Assembly (NCBI GenBank): GCA_028284065.1 | Contig: JANQSJ010000014.1 | Coordinates: 124,001-188,000 of the forward strand | Reading direction: 5' to 3' | From: Parvularculaceae bacterium | Lineage (GTDB): Bacteria; Pseudomonadota; Alphaproteobacteria; Caulobacterales; Parvularculaceae | DNA length: 64,000 bases | In this document: piece after piece, positions 1-9,316 of the stretch | Layout: each line of letters starts with the position of its first letter | Position numbering within the stretch: position 1 is the first letter of the stretch | Translations under genes and position numbers: made by a program | The notes under the pieces: generated by a model | Told to the model about the DNA's origin: nothing | What the model saw: the letters and a program-made list of their open reading frames with translations, nothing else | Database searches by the model: none

Positions 1-278
1 CATCCATCATTTGCTGGCGCGGGCTTAGTCCGTGCACAAAGCCCTGCGCCGATCATCGAGCCCGCGGCCCCGTACGATTGGGCCATAGCCCAGGCGGGTC
101 GCGTTCATTTGCGAACGGAAGAATTTACTATTCCAAGCAGTGGACCATAAGGCGGTTGTCTGCGATCTGAAGTCGGCGCCAGGCCACATCGACGCGACCC
201 TCTTTCGCCTCGGATGGTATCCGGGCGCCGCGCCCGAAAGCGAAGACAAGGAAACGAGGACGCAACGCAAGCGGCGCG
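1..278. other. Left-edge stretch, no convincing gene
   Basis: This stretch follows the stop of the leftward TonB-dependent receptor gene. Short open frames cross it on both strands, but none has a recognisable motif, signal peptide or ribosome binding site. It may be the flank of a gene outside the window. Nothing can be assigned. Confidence 0.3.
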
Positions 279-2459
279 TTAAAACCTTCCCGTGAGGCCA
301 CCGCCGACAATGCGCGGTCGACCCAAGGCGGACGCTTCGACGCCCGGGCCAAACAGCGTGCCATTGATCTCTTGCTCTTCATTCAGAAGGTTCCGCGCGA
401 AAGCGAAGACATCGATGTTGCCGAATGCAAGCCCAATGCGGAAATCCACATTGTGGTAGGCGTCGAGATCAAAGCTGTCGGCGACATCGGCGGCGCGCTC
501 GCTGACATACTGGTGCGTTAGCGTCGCGAATGGCGAGAATTCCTCGCCGGCCCAGGAAATGGCGTCGCCCTGATAATCGACTGTCGCCGTCGTGCTGATT
601 TCGGCGACATTGGGAATAGGGTTCCCCGGAACCGCGCCGGAAAACGCGTCGCCCTCCCGGATTTCGCCGTCCGTCCAGGCGAGCCCGCCGGATACGGACA
701 AGTTGCGGCTGACAGCAAAGTCCCCTTGCGCCTCAACGCCGAAGGACCGCGTGTCGAGATTTACCGGCACGAATTGGAATGCGATGAAGTCGAGGACAAA
801 GAGCTGCTCGTCTTCGACGTCATTATAGAAACCATTGACATCGACATTGGCGCGACCATCGAGGAAGCGCGTCTTAATGCCGGCTTCATATGTCCACGAT
901 GTGGACTCAGCGTAGTTCGGACTTGCCGCGCCGAACGCCGCGTTCAAGGTCAGCCTCGGGAAGCCCCCGCTCTTCGCTCCTCGGCCAACCGTCGCATAGA
1001 GATTGACGTTTTCGGAAGCCTCAAAGTTCAGCGCCGCGCGACCCGTAAACAGGTCGAAATTTGCCTGGCTGTCTTCTTCGAAGAAATCGACGGAGCCCGG
1101 AAACCCGACGCCGGCGAAGGTCGCGTCGAGAGACTTTTCGTCGCGCGTGTAACGAAACCCTAAAGTCCCTTTCAGACGCGGATCGAAGATCGGGGCCGTC
1201 GCCTCGCCATAGGCCGCGTAGGAATTGATGATCTGCTCAGCATCGCGATCGCCATTGAGGATCGGCGAGAAGCTCGACCGGTTGTCAAGTTGAACGTCGA
1301 GGTCCGACCGGAAGTAGACGAGGCCCGCCGCCCAGGCGACGTCGCTTTCGGTCACATTCGAGAGACGAAACTCCTGGAAGAAACGTGTCTCCTGCTCGTC
1401 CCAATCGGAGAACGAGTCTGGCGCGAGGAAGTCCGCCGGCGTCTGACCGAAGAGCGTTCCATAGATCAGCCCGTCAGTATCGTCCGTCACTTGATTATTG
1501 TTGAAACCGTTGACCGCCGTGATCGACGTGAAGTCAGCGAAACCAAGGGGTTTTTCGACCTTGATGCTTGTCCCCCACGCCGTCCGTTCGACTTCATTTA
1601 TCGGATCCAGCTCCACCGCTGGCTCAGGCGCGCCCCGCGACACGTAGTAAAAGGGGTTGGACCGTTGGTAGTCGACGTTCGCGGAAAGCGTCACGCGAAA
1701 TCCATCTTCGGTTGCGGGATCAAGGACGATGACGCCGCGACCTGAATAGGAGGTGCGGTCGCCGAGATCCCCGCCGATCGGCGCAATATTGTCGACAAAG
1801 CCATCGACGGTTGACGCGCGGAATGAGAGTCGTCCCTTAACGCGGTCGCCGGCGAGCGGTCCGGAAAGTGAGGTTTCGGCGAGGCCATAGCCCTGTTCCC
1901 CGCCTTCCAACCGGACCTTGCCTTCGAACTCATCGGAAGGCGCGCGGGTCGTAACGTTGATCGCTCCGCCCTGACTGTTCCGTCCAAAGAGGGTTCCTTG
2001 CGGACCGCGCAACACTTCAACCCGCTCAAGATCGAGATATGCGAACTCGGAAGCGAAGACCGGTTGCGGGACGCCGTCAACGTATGTGACGACCGAGCCA
2101 TCATCAGGGCCGATGGCTTGGGTCAGCGGTCCAATGCCGCGAAGCTGAAAATAGGCGAACCGCCCGTCGTCGAAACTTGTCAGAGAAAGCCCGGGGGCCT
2201 GCCTAAACAGGCTGAATGTGTCGTCCACGCGCCTCAGTTCGAGCGCATCCCCGCCGAGAACCGTCAACGCGAACGGCACGTCCCGCGCCGCCTCTTCGCG
2301 CTGACGCGCCGTCACGATGATTTCATCCGGGCGATCGGCCGCTTCGACTTCGATGAGGCCATCTTCGACTGATCCGTCTACGTCTTGCGCGTAAGCGCCG
2401 AACGGAGCCGAAAAGGTCAATGCGGATACGGCCGCGGCGGCAGTGAGAAAAGCGCGCAT
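279..2459 (-). CDS. TonB-dependent outer-membrane receptor
   Basis: A 726-residue outer-membrane receptor that would take up a ligand, probably a ferric siderophore, using TonB energy. The chosen start gives a clean signal peptide (MRAFLTAAAAVSALTF, cleavage near AYA-QD); the open frame runs 14 codons further upstream without a signal-like start. A TonB-box-like segment (DEIIVTARQRE) precedes a plug domain at about residues 45-160 with the usual VEVLRGPQGTLFGRNSQGGAIN motif. The rest is a beta-barrel ending in an aromatic residue (LTGRF). The gene lies just downstream of, and on the same strand as, a PchR-like AraC regulator and a Zur-type regulator. That neighbourhood suggests metal-responsive siderophore uptake, though a zinc-related ligand cannot be excluded. 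Confidence 0.9.
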   Translation of the reverse strand: MRAFLTAAAAVSALTFSAPFGAYAQDVDGSVEDGLIEVEAADRPDEIIVTARQREEAARDVPFALTVLGGDALELRRVDDTFSLFRQAPGLSLTSFDDGRFAYFQLRGIGPLTQAIGPDDGSVVTYVDGVPQPVFASEFAYLDLERVEVLRGPQGTLFGRNSQGGAINVTTRAPSDEFEGKVRLEGGEQGYGLAETSLSGPLAGDRVKGRLSFRASTVDGFVDNIAPIGGDLGDRTSYSGRGVIVLDPATEDGFRVTLSANVDYQRSNPFYYVSRGAPEPAVELDPINEVERTAWGTSIKVEKPLGFADFTSITAVNGFNNNQVTDDTDGLIYGTLFGQTPADFLAPDSFSDWDEQETRFFQEFRLSNVTESDVAWAAGLVYFRSDLDVQLDNRSSFSPILNGDRDAEQIINSYAAYGEATAPIFDPRLKGTLGFRYTRDEKSLDATFAGVGFPGSVDFFEEDSQANFDLFTGRAALNFEASENVNLYATVGRGAKSGGFPRLTLNAAFGAASPNYAESTSWTYEAGIKTRFLDGRANVDVNGFYNDVEDEQLFVLDFIAFQFVPVNLDTRSFGVEAQGDFAVSRNLSVSGGLAWTDGEIREGDAFSGAVPGNPIPNVAEISTTATVDYQGDAISWAGEEFSPFATLTHQYVSERAADVADSFDLDAYHNVDFRIGLAFGNIDVFAFARNLLNEEQEINGTLFGPGVEASALGRPRIVGGGLTGRF

Positions 2460-2560
2460 GGAAACCCCGACGCCACGTGATAACGTCGGTGGAGGTAACA
2501 CGGCGTCGCATTGGCCTGAGGCGCCAAACGGGAGAAATACCGTCGCCGATCGGGAGCAAT

Positions 2561-3508
2561 CTATTGGACGCCTCGGCGGATCGCGCTCGGCGAGCGGCCG
2601 ACCTGACGCCTGAAGGCCGCCGAGAAAGATCGCGCGCAGCCATAGCCGACTTCATGAGCTGCAGACGACACGCTCATCCCCTGCCTCAAGAGTCCGGCCG
2701 CGTGCTCCATCCTTTTGCGGGAGACGTACGAAAAAATCGTGGCGCCGAACGTTTCCTTGAAAGCGCGTTTAAGCGTGAATTCGTTCGTGCCGACAGCCTT
2801 GGCGAGCTCGGCGATTGTCGGCGTGTCTCGCAGGCGGGCGTCAAGATAGTCCCGCGCCGCGAAGGCCTTTTCCCGATGGCGCAATTCGGCGACGCCTTCG
2901 TTCACGGCCTCATCCGACAGACTCGCGACCTGCCCGGCAAGAAGATCAAGCGCGCAGGATTCCAGATACAAACGTCGGGCGGCGTCCCGGTATGGGGTCG
3001 TGAACATCGACTGCAACCGCGTCGCCGCTCCAGCTGCAAGGGACGGCATCTGCGCCGTTCCCACGGCCTGCCGCGCTCGCTTGAGAATTCGCCGCGCGCC
3101 GCGCCGCAGCGCGAGGCCTTCGGCGAAGAACTCTTCCGCCACTTGCGGTTCGAAGCGGATCGACGCCGTTCGAAAGCCCTCCGCAGGCAGAATAAAAGTC
3201 GACGATGACCCTCGCGGCGCCGCGCACGCCCAAACATCAAGGGCGCTTGTCCGAAAGGCTTTGGCCTCCATTTCGAAGCGAGCGCCGCCCCGCAAGTGGA
3301 AGCCAAAGCCGAACATGTCCTCAGGTTCTGTGAAGCTGAAAGATCTTGGCGCCCCTTGATCGAACCGGCAAAGGATAAGGCGCGCGCCGCTGCGCAGCTC
3401 CAGGGTTTCGACCGCATGGTCGGTCGTTTGCGCATTCGCGCTCCAACGCGCGTTGCGCGCTTCGCACGATGGCATTTCCGCGGCGCTTACTCGGCTGCTC
3501 TCTGACAC
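2561..3508 (-). CDS. AraC-family transcriptional regulator, PchR-like
   Basis: A 315-residue regulator with a C-terminal AraC-type double helix-turn-helix at about residues 215-315. Visible signatures are TIAELAKAVGTNEFTLKRAFKE for the first helix-turn-helix and SSAAHEVGYGCARSFSAAFRR for the second, closing with GRSPSAIRR. The N-terminal 200 residues resemble the ligand-sensing half of siderophore regulators such as PchR. The start is a GTG that overlaps the end of the upstream zur-like gene by 22 bp; an ATG 11 codons further in is an alternative. The gene ends about 100 bp before the receptor start, so it probably activates the receptor when the ferric siderophore is bound. Specificity is inferred from context. 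Confidence 0.82.
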   Translation of the reverse strand: MSESSRVSAAEMPSCEARNARWSANAQTTDHAVETLELRSGARLILCRFDQGAPRSFSFTEPEDMFGFGFHLRGGARFEMEAKAFRTSALDVWACAAPRGSSSTFILPAEGFRTASIRFEPQVAEEFFAEGLALRRGARRILKRARQAVGTAQMPSLAAGAATRLQSMFTTPYRDAARRLYLESCALDLLAGQVASLSDEAVNEGVAELRHREKAFAARDYLDARLRDTPTIAELAKAVGTNEFTLKRAFKETFGATIFSYVSRKRMEHAAGLLRQGMSVSSAAHEVGYGCARSFSAAFRRQVGRSPSAIRRGVQ

Positions 3509-3969
3509 GCCACGCAGGACCCCGAAAGCTCGATCACACGGTGGTCGATTGCAAACCCGAGCGCTTCCGCATCGGCCGCGAGCAACCTTTCCAGCTTCTT
3601 GTCTTCGATCTCGGACGACGCTCCACAGTCATTGCACACGAAATGGATGCAGGTGTGATCGTGTTCAGGGTGGGCGCAGGCGACATAGGCGTTGCGGCTT
3701 TCGATCCGCGCCGCGAGCCCCTGAACGCACAGGAAGTCGAGCGTGCGGTAGATGCTGGCCGCAGAGATGTTTCGACCGAGCGTCTCGGAAAGCTGATCTC
3801 TCAAATCATACGCGCCGATCGGACAATCCGCCGACCAAAGCGCGGTCAGAACGGCCTCGCGCAATGGCGTGACCTGCGCGCCGCGCAATCGACAGGACTC
3901 GATTGCTGTCTGCACGGCTTCGGGCAGCGATTTCTCAGCCTTGGCCGAGCGTTCCTTGGAGCGCGTCAT
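3487..3969 (-). CDS. zur: Fur-family zinc uptake regulator Zur
   Basis: A 160-residue Fur-superfamily repressor. It has an N-terminal winged helix (about residues 15-90, with TPLREAVLTALW and NISAASIYRTLDFL) and a C-terminal dimerisation and metal domain. The His-rich stretch CAHPEHDHTCIHFVC leads into a CNDCG pair, and a second pair, CVAC, lies near the end; together these form a structural zinc site. Zur is preferred over Fur because the divergent neighbour is a COG0523 GTPase followed by MerC-family and DUF1826 genes, a typical zinc-starvation set. A palindrome 19 bp upstream of the ATG would allow autoregulation. The 3' end overlaps the AraC-type gene, which suggests cotranscription. Confidence 0.85.
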   Translation of the reverse strand: MTRSKERSAKAEKSLPEAVQTAIESCRLRGAQVTPLREAVLTALWSADCPIGAYDLRDQLSETLGRNISAASIYRTLDFLCVQGLAARIESRNAYVACAHPEHDHTCIHFVCNDCGASSEIEDKKLERLLAADAEALGFAIDHRVIELSGSCVACQRAAE

Positions 3970-3987
3970 AACGGCACCAGCGCCTCA

Positions 3988-4010
3988 TCAATGCAATAAT
4001 GTTGCATTGA
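3988..4010. promoter_or_regulatory. Probable Zur operator (palindrome)
   Basis: A 23-bp inverted repeat with perfect 9-bp arms (TCAATGCAA and TTGCATTGA) around a 5-base AT-rich centre. It sits between the divergent zur-like and zinc-GTPase genes, 19 bp from the first start and 68 bp from the second. Size, symmetry and place match a Fur-family operator. The exact consensus of this species is not known, so the assignment is inferred from position. Confidence 0.78.
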
Positions 4011-4077
4011 GTCATACAAGGCACTAACGCTTCGGGCAAGCGATCGCCGCATTCGAAGCCGAGGAGAGGCTGAACCT

Positions 4078-5298
4078 ATGTCCGCTGCGACCAATGAACG
4101 CCTGCCCGTTACTGTGCTCTCCGGATTTCTCGGGGCCGGCAAGACCACGCTGCTCAACCGCATTCTCAACAATCGGGAGGGGCGTAAGGTCGCGGTCATC
4201 GTCAACGACATGTCTGAAGTAAACATCGACGCTGACCTCGTTCGCGCCGGTTCCGAACTTAGCCGGACCGACGAGACGCTGGTTGAAATGTCGAATGGGT
4301 GCATCTGCTGCACATTGCGGGACGACCTTCTCGCCGAAGTCAGACGCCTCGCCGGCGAGGGACGGTTCGATTATCTCCTCATCGAATCAACCGGCATCTC
4401 CGAGCCCTTGCCGGTCGCCGCCACGTTCGACTTTCGCACTGAGGAAGGCGAAAGCCTGTCTGACGTCGCTCGTATCGACACCATGGTCACCGTCGTCGAC
4501 GCCGTGAACCTCCTAAAGGACTTTTCCAGCCACGATTTCCTCAGGGACCGCGGCGAGGTATTGGGCGAGGAGGATGAGCGAACCCTGGTTCATCTTCTGA
4601 CAGACCAAATTGAGTTCGCCGACATTGTGATTCTCAACAAGGTGAACGACGCCCGCCCTGAGCAAGTCGACGCGGCCCGCAAGATCATCCGCAGTTTGAA
4701 CGCAGATGTTCGCATCATTGAAACGAACTACTCCGATGTGCCCGCGGATGCGATCCTCGACACCGGCATGTTCGATTTTGAAAAGGCGCACGAACATCCA
4801 ATGTGGGCAAAAGAGCTTTATGGCTATGCTGACCATACGCCGGAAACGGAGGAATACGGCGTCACGTCCTATGTCTATCGCGCGCGCCGCCCTTTCAAGC
4901 CGGAAGCGATCCACACGCTGCTGAACAGCCCGCTCCCTGGCGTCATCCGCGCGAAAGGCCATTTCTGGGTCGCCACGCGTCCGGACTGGGTGGCGGAGTT
5001 CTCGCTCGCCGGAGCCTTGTCGAGCGTCGCGCCGCTTGGAACCTGGTGGGCGAGCGTTCCCCGAGAACGGTGGCCCTCGGGAGACGGGATCGACGCTTAC
5101 ATCAAGGAGAATTGGCAAGAACCGCTCGGCGATCGTCGCCAGGAGATTGTTTTCATCGGCGCCGGGATTGACTGGCCGGCTCTGAAATCACGTCTCGATG
5201 CGGCTCTCATTCCTGAAGAGGTTGAGTATTCGCCCGATACGATCCCTGAAATGCCCGATCCTTTCCCGCACTGGCGCCGGGCGGATCCCGCTGCGTAA
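4078..5298 (+). CDS. COG0523 zinc metallochaperone GTPase (ZigA/ZagA type)
   Basis: A 406-residue G3E-family GTPase. Its Walker A ([12 protein letters not shown], from about residue 16) comes first, followed by the metal-binding CxCC motif [10 protein letters not shown] (Cys75, Cys77, Cys78), then an ESTGISEP stretch and the NKVND guanine-specificity motif. The C-terminal CobW_C domain covers about residues 265-400. Members under Zur control deliver zinc to essential enzymes when zinc is scarce. Cobalamin (CobW) and nitrile-hydratase roles are unlikely because no such genes are near. A good ribosome binding site (GAGGAGAGG) precedes the ATG. The gene is divergent from zur across a palindrome and is followed after 9 bp by a MerC-family gene. 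Confidence 0.88.
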   Translation: MSAATNERLPVTVLSGFLGAGKTTLLNRILNNREGRKVAVIVNDMSEVNIDADLVRAGSELSRTDETLVEMSNGCICCTLRDDLLAEVRRLAGEGRFDYLLIESTGISEPLPVAATFDFRTEEGESLSDVARIDTMVTVVDAVNLLKDFSSHDFLRDRGEVLGEEDERTLVHLLTDQIEFADIVILNKVNDARPEQVDAARKIIRSLNADVRIIETNYSDVPADAILDTGMFDFEKAHEHPMWAKELYGYADHTPETEEYGVTSYVYRARRPFKPEAIHTLLNSPLPGVIRAKGHFWVATRPDWVAEFSLAGALSSVAPLGTWWASVPRERWPSGDGIDAYIKENWQEPLGDRRQEIVFIGAGIDWPALKSRLDAALIPEEVEYSPDTIPEMPDPFPHWRRADPAA

Positions 5299-5307
5299 GG
5301 CCCCATC

Positions 5308-5682
5308 GTGAACAGCAACGCACCAACGCTCGATTCCTCTGCTATCGGGCTGTCCACACTCTGCCTCGTCCACTGCTTGGCGCTGCCGATCCTCGGCGCG
5401 TCCCTTCCCTTGGCCGGCGTCTTGGCTGAGGCCGAATGGATTCATCAGATTTTGGCGCTGATCGCCATCCCCATCACCCTGGTCGCGATCGCTCGCCATC
5501 ACGCGTCCAAGGTGAAGCTCTCTTTTGTCGCTCCCGCGCTGCTTGGCCTTTCGCTCTTGCTGGCGGCCGGGTTTGTCGAGGCTCTTCATGATTATGAAAC
5601 TCTGCTGACCGTAACCGGCGCCGCGCTTCTCACGTCGGCGCATATTTGGCGATGGGTGAACAGGCATGCATCATCCGCATAG
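5308..5682 (+). CDS. MerC-domain inner-membrane protein
   Basis: A 124-residue, four-helix membrane protein of the MerC family. The family signature is visible in helix 1 as CLVHCLALPI, with two cysteines and a histidine that may bind metal. MerC proteins move mercury in mer operons, but chromosomal relatives next to Zur-regulated GTPases are more likely to handle zinc or other divalent metals; that role is inferred. The start is GTG, 9 bp after the GTPase stop. Its last 17 bases overlap the next gene, so the three genes form an operon. There is no merA or merR here. Confidence 0.8.
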   Translation: MNSNAPTLDSSAIGLSTLCLVHCLALPILGASLPLAGVLAEAEWIHQILALIAIPITLVAIARHHASKVKLSFVAPALLGLSLLLAAGFVEALHDYETLLTVTGAALLTSAHIWRWVNRHASSA

Positions 5683-6364
5683 CGCCTTTTCGCACGAGGA
5701 AGAGTATGCAGGTCCCGTATTGGGAAGCGTCAGTACGCGCGGCGACGCCGCCGCTCGTTCCACGCCGCCAAACGACCCTGTGCGAACCGTGACGCGCCTT
5801 GGCGATCTCGACGCCGCCTTCGACCCGGATATCGAAGCTGTTATCCTGCAGCGAAAGTTGCCGTCATTCGCCACTTCGACGCTGAACGTGGTCGCAAGCC
5901 AGCCAGAAGCGAAATTTCGTCTGAGTACGTCAATTCGCGAAATTGACGACGGCGTGGACGGTCTTCTTCACAATTTGGGGTTCGCCTACGGTCCGGCCCG
6001 AGATTGGATGGCCGAGGATGTCGCGGACTTGTCGAAGCAGTTCATGCGCGTCCTCTCTATTGAGTCAATCGCGCTTCGCGGCGAGGTCGTCCGCGACGAC
6101 GCCTGCAGAAAGTTTCATCGCGACGCCGTCCAAGCGCGCATGATCTGCACCTATAAGGGGCCAGGCACCCTGTACGGGGTTGCGACTTCATCGAAAGAAC
6201 CCGGTCGCATCGAGATAGCGCCCACTGGATGCCCGATCTTCCTGAAAGGAAAAGCCTGGCCCGGCGGTTCGCAAGGCGTCGTCGCCCATCGCTCGCCGCC
6301 GATTGAGGGAACCGGAGAATCGCGACTGGTGATCGTGATAAATGAGGCGCCTCGCGCCCGTTGA
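5666..6364 (+). CDS. DUF1826-family protein
   Basis: A 232-residue soluble protein of the DUF1826 family, recognised by its core CRKFHRDAVQARMICTYKGPGT and the later GCPIFLKGKAW and HRSPPIEG blocks. The invariant-looking His and Asp in FHRD, and a C-terminal His-Arg-Ser, are reminiscent of a cupin or 2-oxoglutarate-oxygenase metal site, but the biochemical function is unknown. The gene overlaps the MerC-family gene by 17 bp and is the last member of the zinc cluster. Family members commonly travel with COG0523 GTPases, so a role in zinc starvation is the best inference. Confidence 0.78.
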   Translation: MHHPHSAFSHEEEYAGPVLGSVSTRGDAAARSTPPNDPVRTVTRLGDLDAAFDPDIEAVILQRKLPSFATSTLNVVASQPEAKFRLSTSIREIDDGVDGLLHNLGFAYGPARDWMAEDVADLSKQFMRVLSIESIALRGEVVRDDACRKFHRDAVQARMICTYKGPGTLYGVATSSKEPGRIEIAPTGCPIFLKGKAWPGGSQGVVAHRSPPIEGTGESRLVIVINEAPRAR

Positions 6365-6463
6365 AAACTCCCGAATTCATTTAGGCGGTTCAAGGATCAA
6401 CAGGCCTGCGGAGAAGCCTCAAAAGCTTTAGCCTGATCGCTCCTTCTGTATAGAGATAGCAAG

Positions 6464-7162
6464 ATGTCCGACAAGGCAAATCCATTTCTTGAGATGTTCA
6501 ACGATCCTGAACAAGCCGCTCGATACGCCGACGGTCCAGCGAAGTTCATGCCCGGATTTTTTGACGTCCACCGTATGGCCGGCGTATTGCTCCGGGAACG
6601 CGCGCCGAGAAATGCGCATGTGTTGGCGCACGGGGCCGGGGGCGGCCTGGAACTCGAAGCGTTCGCACGGCAAAACGAAAACTGGACTTTTCTCGGCGTC
6701 GATCCCGCGCAGCCGATGCTTGACGAAGCAAGGAGGCGTCTTGGTCCTCTAATCGAGCGCGTCAGCCTTCATCACGGGTTTATCGAGGACGCGCCGAAGG
6801 GACCGTTCGATGCCGCGACCAGTCTCCTGACGCTTCATTTTCTTGACGCGGAGACGCGGGAGAGGACGGTTTCTGAAATTGTTCAGCGGCTGAAGCCAGG
6901 CGCCCCTTTCGTCGCGGCGCATTGCAGTTTTTCACAGACGCCGACCGAACGCGAGGCTTGGCTGTCGCGCTACCGCGAGTTTGCAAAAGCGTCCGGGGCC
7001 GACGCCGAAATGGCCGAGAACGCTCGTATGGCGGTCGCGGAAATGATGACGCTGCTCGATCCCGGCGCGGACAAGGCTATACTGCGCGCCGCAGGCCTGA
7101 GTGGCGTCACGCAATTCTACGCCGCGTTCACATGGCGAGGCTGGTTTGGCTACGCGCCGTAG
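6464..7162 (+). CDS. Class I SAM-dependent methyltransferase
   Basis: A 232-residue enzyme with a Rossmann methyltransferase core. Motif I is AHGAGGGLELEAFA, an acidic residue follows strand 2 in FLGVDPAQPML, a central DAATSLLTLHFLD block is the usual motif IV region, and LKPGAPFVAAHCSF comes after it. The substrate cannot be read from the sequence. The gene starts 99 bp after the DUF1826 gene on the same strand and might be cotranscribed with it, but the gap allows its own promoter. The general fold is certain; any link to zinc is not. Confidence 0.8.
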   Translation: MSDKANPFLEMFNDPEQAARYADGPAKFMPGFFDVHRMAGVLLRERAPRNAHVLAHGAGGGLELEAFARQNENWTFLGVDPAQPMLDEARRRLGPLIERVSLHHGFIEDAPKGPFDAATSLLTLHFLDAETRERTVSEIVQRLKPGAPFVAAHCSFSQTPTEREAWLSRYREFAKASGADAEMAENARMAVAEMMTLLDPGADKAILRAAGLSGVTQFYAAFTWRGWFGYAP

Positions 7163-7285
7163 TCGCCGCTCGCGGCGCGGCCGAGCGCGGTCGCGCCATC
7201 TTGTTTCTTGGGCTTTCTGGAACCCGGCGCTAAACGGACCGCCGATCGTCAACCTCATGTCATATCGGCGCGGTACCCCCTCATT

Positions 7286-8722
7286 ATGACCAGACAATTC
7301 CTCCCTTTCCTTGCTTTTTCCGCCGCTCTCTTGGGCCTCGCCGCCGCGCACGATCCCGGCGACGCCGGGGCCCATCAGCAACCGCCCTGGCAAGAAGCGA
7401 CGGGCTGGCCGGACCGAATTGTCGTCACGTTGCCCGAAAGCCCGCAATCAAGCTTCGCCGTTACGTGGCGGACCGACGCAACGGTGGACGCCACGTTCGC
7501 AGAAATCGTGGAAGCCAGGGACGATGCGCGGTTCGATATTGGCGCTGAGCGCGTGTCGGCCAGGACGGAGCGCCTTGACCCTCAAAAAGCGGACGCGTTC
7601 GGAGAAGTCATCGACATCGCCAGCAATGCCGGCCTGCCTCCGGCGCACTTCCATTCGGTGATATTTGAGGACCTGAAGCCGGACACGCTTTATGCGTATC
7701 GCGTCAAGGGGACCGGCGATCAGTGGTCTGAATGGCTGCAAACCCGTACCGCGGCGGAGAGCGGGCCGATTTCGTTTTTGTACCTCGGAGACGCGCAGAA
7801 CGCCCTCCGATCTCACTGGTCGCGACTGATCCGCGCCGGCTTCCAGGAAGCGCCAAAAGCGGATTTCATTTTGCACGCGGGGGATCTGGTCAACCGTCCC
7901 TCGCGCGATCTCGAGTGGGCGGAGTGGTTCGACGCGACCGGGTTTATCCACGGCATGATTCCGGCGGTCCCAGTGGCGGGGAATCACGAATATGAGCGGC
8001 TCAACCTTCCTTCGGTCGAACAGAACCGGTTGCTCTCGGTCATGTGGCGCCCGCAATTCACGCTGCCGGAAGAACCGACCTTGGCCGACGACCTGCAGGA
8101 AGTCGCCTATGATATTCGGTATTCAAACGACCTCCACCTATTCATCATTTCAACCCAAAGTCCGAAGATCGAAGAACAAGCCGACTGGTTAGACCGGGAA
8201 CTCGCCGCAAGTGACGCGCGCTGGAAAATCGTCTCCATGCATCACCCGATTTTCTCGTCAGGGGCCGATCGAGACAGCCCGGAGCGGCGCGCGGCGTTAC
8301 TGCCCGTTATCAACAAACACAAGGTTGATCTTGTCCTTCAGGGGCATGACCATACCTATGCGCGCGGCGCAATAAGCCAAACGCCGGAACGAATCGCCTT
8401 TCAGTCGAAAGGCGGCAGCGTCGATACGATGTTCGTGAATTCCGTCAGCGGGCCGAAGCAATACGGGTTCCGAGCCGGCGACTGGGACGACTATGAAGCG
8501 GATGGCGTGACTTTGGTGCGGAAGGCGGAAAACACGCAGTTCTTTCAACTCATCACCATCGATGGCGACCGTCTGTCCTATGAGGCGCGAACTGCGACCG
8601 GCGCGCTCTATGACAGTTTCGATATGACCAAGAAACGCGGCAGGAAGAGGATAACGCGCGGGTCGGCAAGTACGATGGGCGAGCGCAGTTTCTCAAACAC
8701 CGGGGCGTACAAAACGCCTTAG
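7286..8722 (+). CDS. Secreted purple-acid-phosphatase-like metallophosphoesterase
   Basis: A 478-residue exported hydrolase. The chosen ATG gives a signal peptide (MTRQFLPFLAFSAALLGLAAA); the open frame extends 26 codons upstream without one. An N-terminal fibronectin-like domain (about residues 45-155) precedes the catalytic domain. Dinuclear metal ligands are visible in order: FLYLGDAQN, HAGDLVN, VAGNHEYE, SMHHPIFSS and QGHDHTYAR. This order is typical of purple acid phosphatases, which release phosphate from esters outside the cytoplasm. It stands alone between the methyltransferase and a tandem-repeat region. Confidence 0.87.
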   Translation: MTRQFLPFLAFSAALLGLAAAHDPGDAGAHQQPPWQEATGWPDRIVVTLPESPQSSFAVTWRTDATVDATFAEIVEARDDARFDIGAERVSARTERLDPQKADAFGEVIDIASNAGLPPAHFHSVIFEDLKPDTLYAYRVKGTGDQWSEWLQTRTAAESGPISFLYLGDAQNALRSHWSRLIRAGFQEAPKADFILHAGDLVNRPSRDLEWAEWFDATGFIHGMIPAVPVAGNHEYERLNLPSVEQNRLLSVMWRPQFTLPEEPTLADDLQEVAYDIRYSNDLHLFIISTQSPKIEEQADWLDRELAASDARWKIVSMHHPIFSSGADRDSPERRAALLPVINKHKVDLVLQGHDHTYARGAISQTPERIAFQSKGGSVDTMFVNSVSGPKQYGFRAGDWDDYEADGVTLVRKAENTQFFQLITIDGDRLSYEARTATGALYDSFDMTKKRGRKRITRGSASTMGERSFSNTGAYKTP

Positions 8723-8724
8723 CG

Positions 8725-9175
8725 CCCGTGTAAAACAGCCGGCAAAGTCCCCCGCGATAGGATGGTGAGACGCGCGCCGGCTGACGCAATGGCCGGTTCG
8801 GGCTCTAACTCTCATTGACTAAGAGCCTGAACCATATCGTCGCGGGGAAACGAACGTCTGATTATCTGTCGTTTGTTGAGCGGCGGACGGTTTCAGAAGG
8901 GCTCTTAGAGCCCGTGTAAAACAGCCGGCAAAGTCCCCCGCGAAAGGATGGTCAGACGCGCGCCGGCTGACGCAATGGCCGGTTCGGGCTCTAACTCTCA
9001 TTGACTAAGAGCCTGAACCATATCGTCGCGGGGAAACGAACGTCTGACTATCTGTCGCGTGATGAGCGGCGGACGGTTTCAGAAGGGCTCTTAGAGCCCG
9101 TTTAAAAGAGCCGGCAAAGTCCCCCGCGATAGGATAGTCAGACGCGCGCAGGCCGACGTAATGGCCTGTGTGGGC
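8725..9175. repeat. 186-bp tandem repeat, 2.4 copies
   Basis: Three head-to-tail copies begin at 8725, 8911 and 9097, giving a period of exactly 186 bp. Copies 1 and 2 differ at only a few bases; copy 3 diverges and fades near 9175. Each full copy holds an imperfect hairpin (in copy 1, arms 8796-8806 and 8822-8832, GTTCGGGCTCT against AGAGCCTGAAC) and ends in an AGAGCCC boundary. The region from 8723 to 9316 has no convincing gene. It separates the phosphatase gene from the ABC transporter genes. Confidence 0.9.
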
Positions 9176-9316
9176 TTTACTTGCCTTCCTCGCGCCGCTG
9201 CGCCTTTCTATCTCCAGCGCAATCGTGCGGCGGCCGAACGGCGGAATGACGGCCGCCTGAACGCGCGGGCGGGATTAACGTCACGAACATCGCAGCTCGT
9301 TGATGAGGCATCGACC

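Noticed and set aside
5308..5682. A mercury-resistance operon, suggested by the MerC-family gene
   Set aside because: No merR, merT, merP or merA is present, and the neighbours belong to zinc homeostasis.
8725..9175. Possible CRISPR array
   Set aside because: The 186-bp units follow each other with no variable spacers, and no cas gene is nearby.
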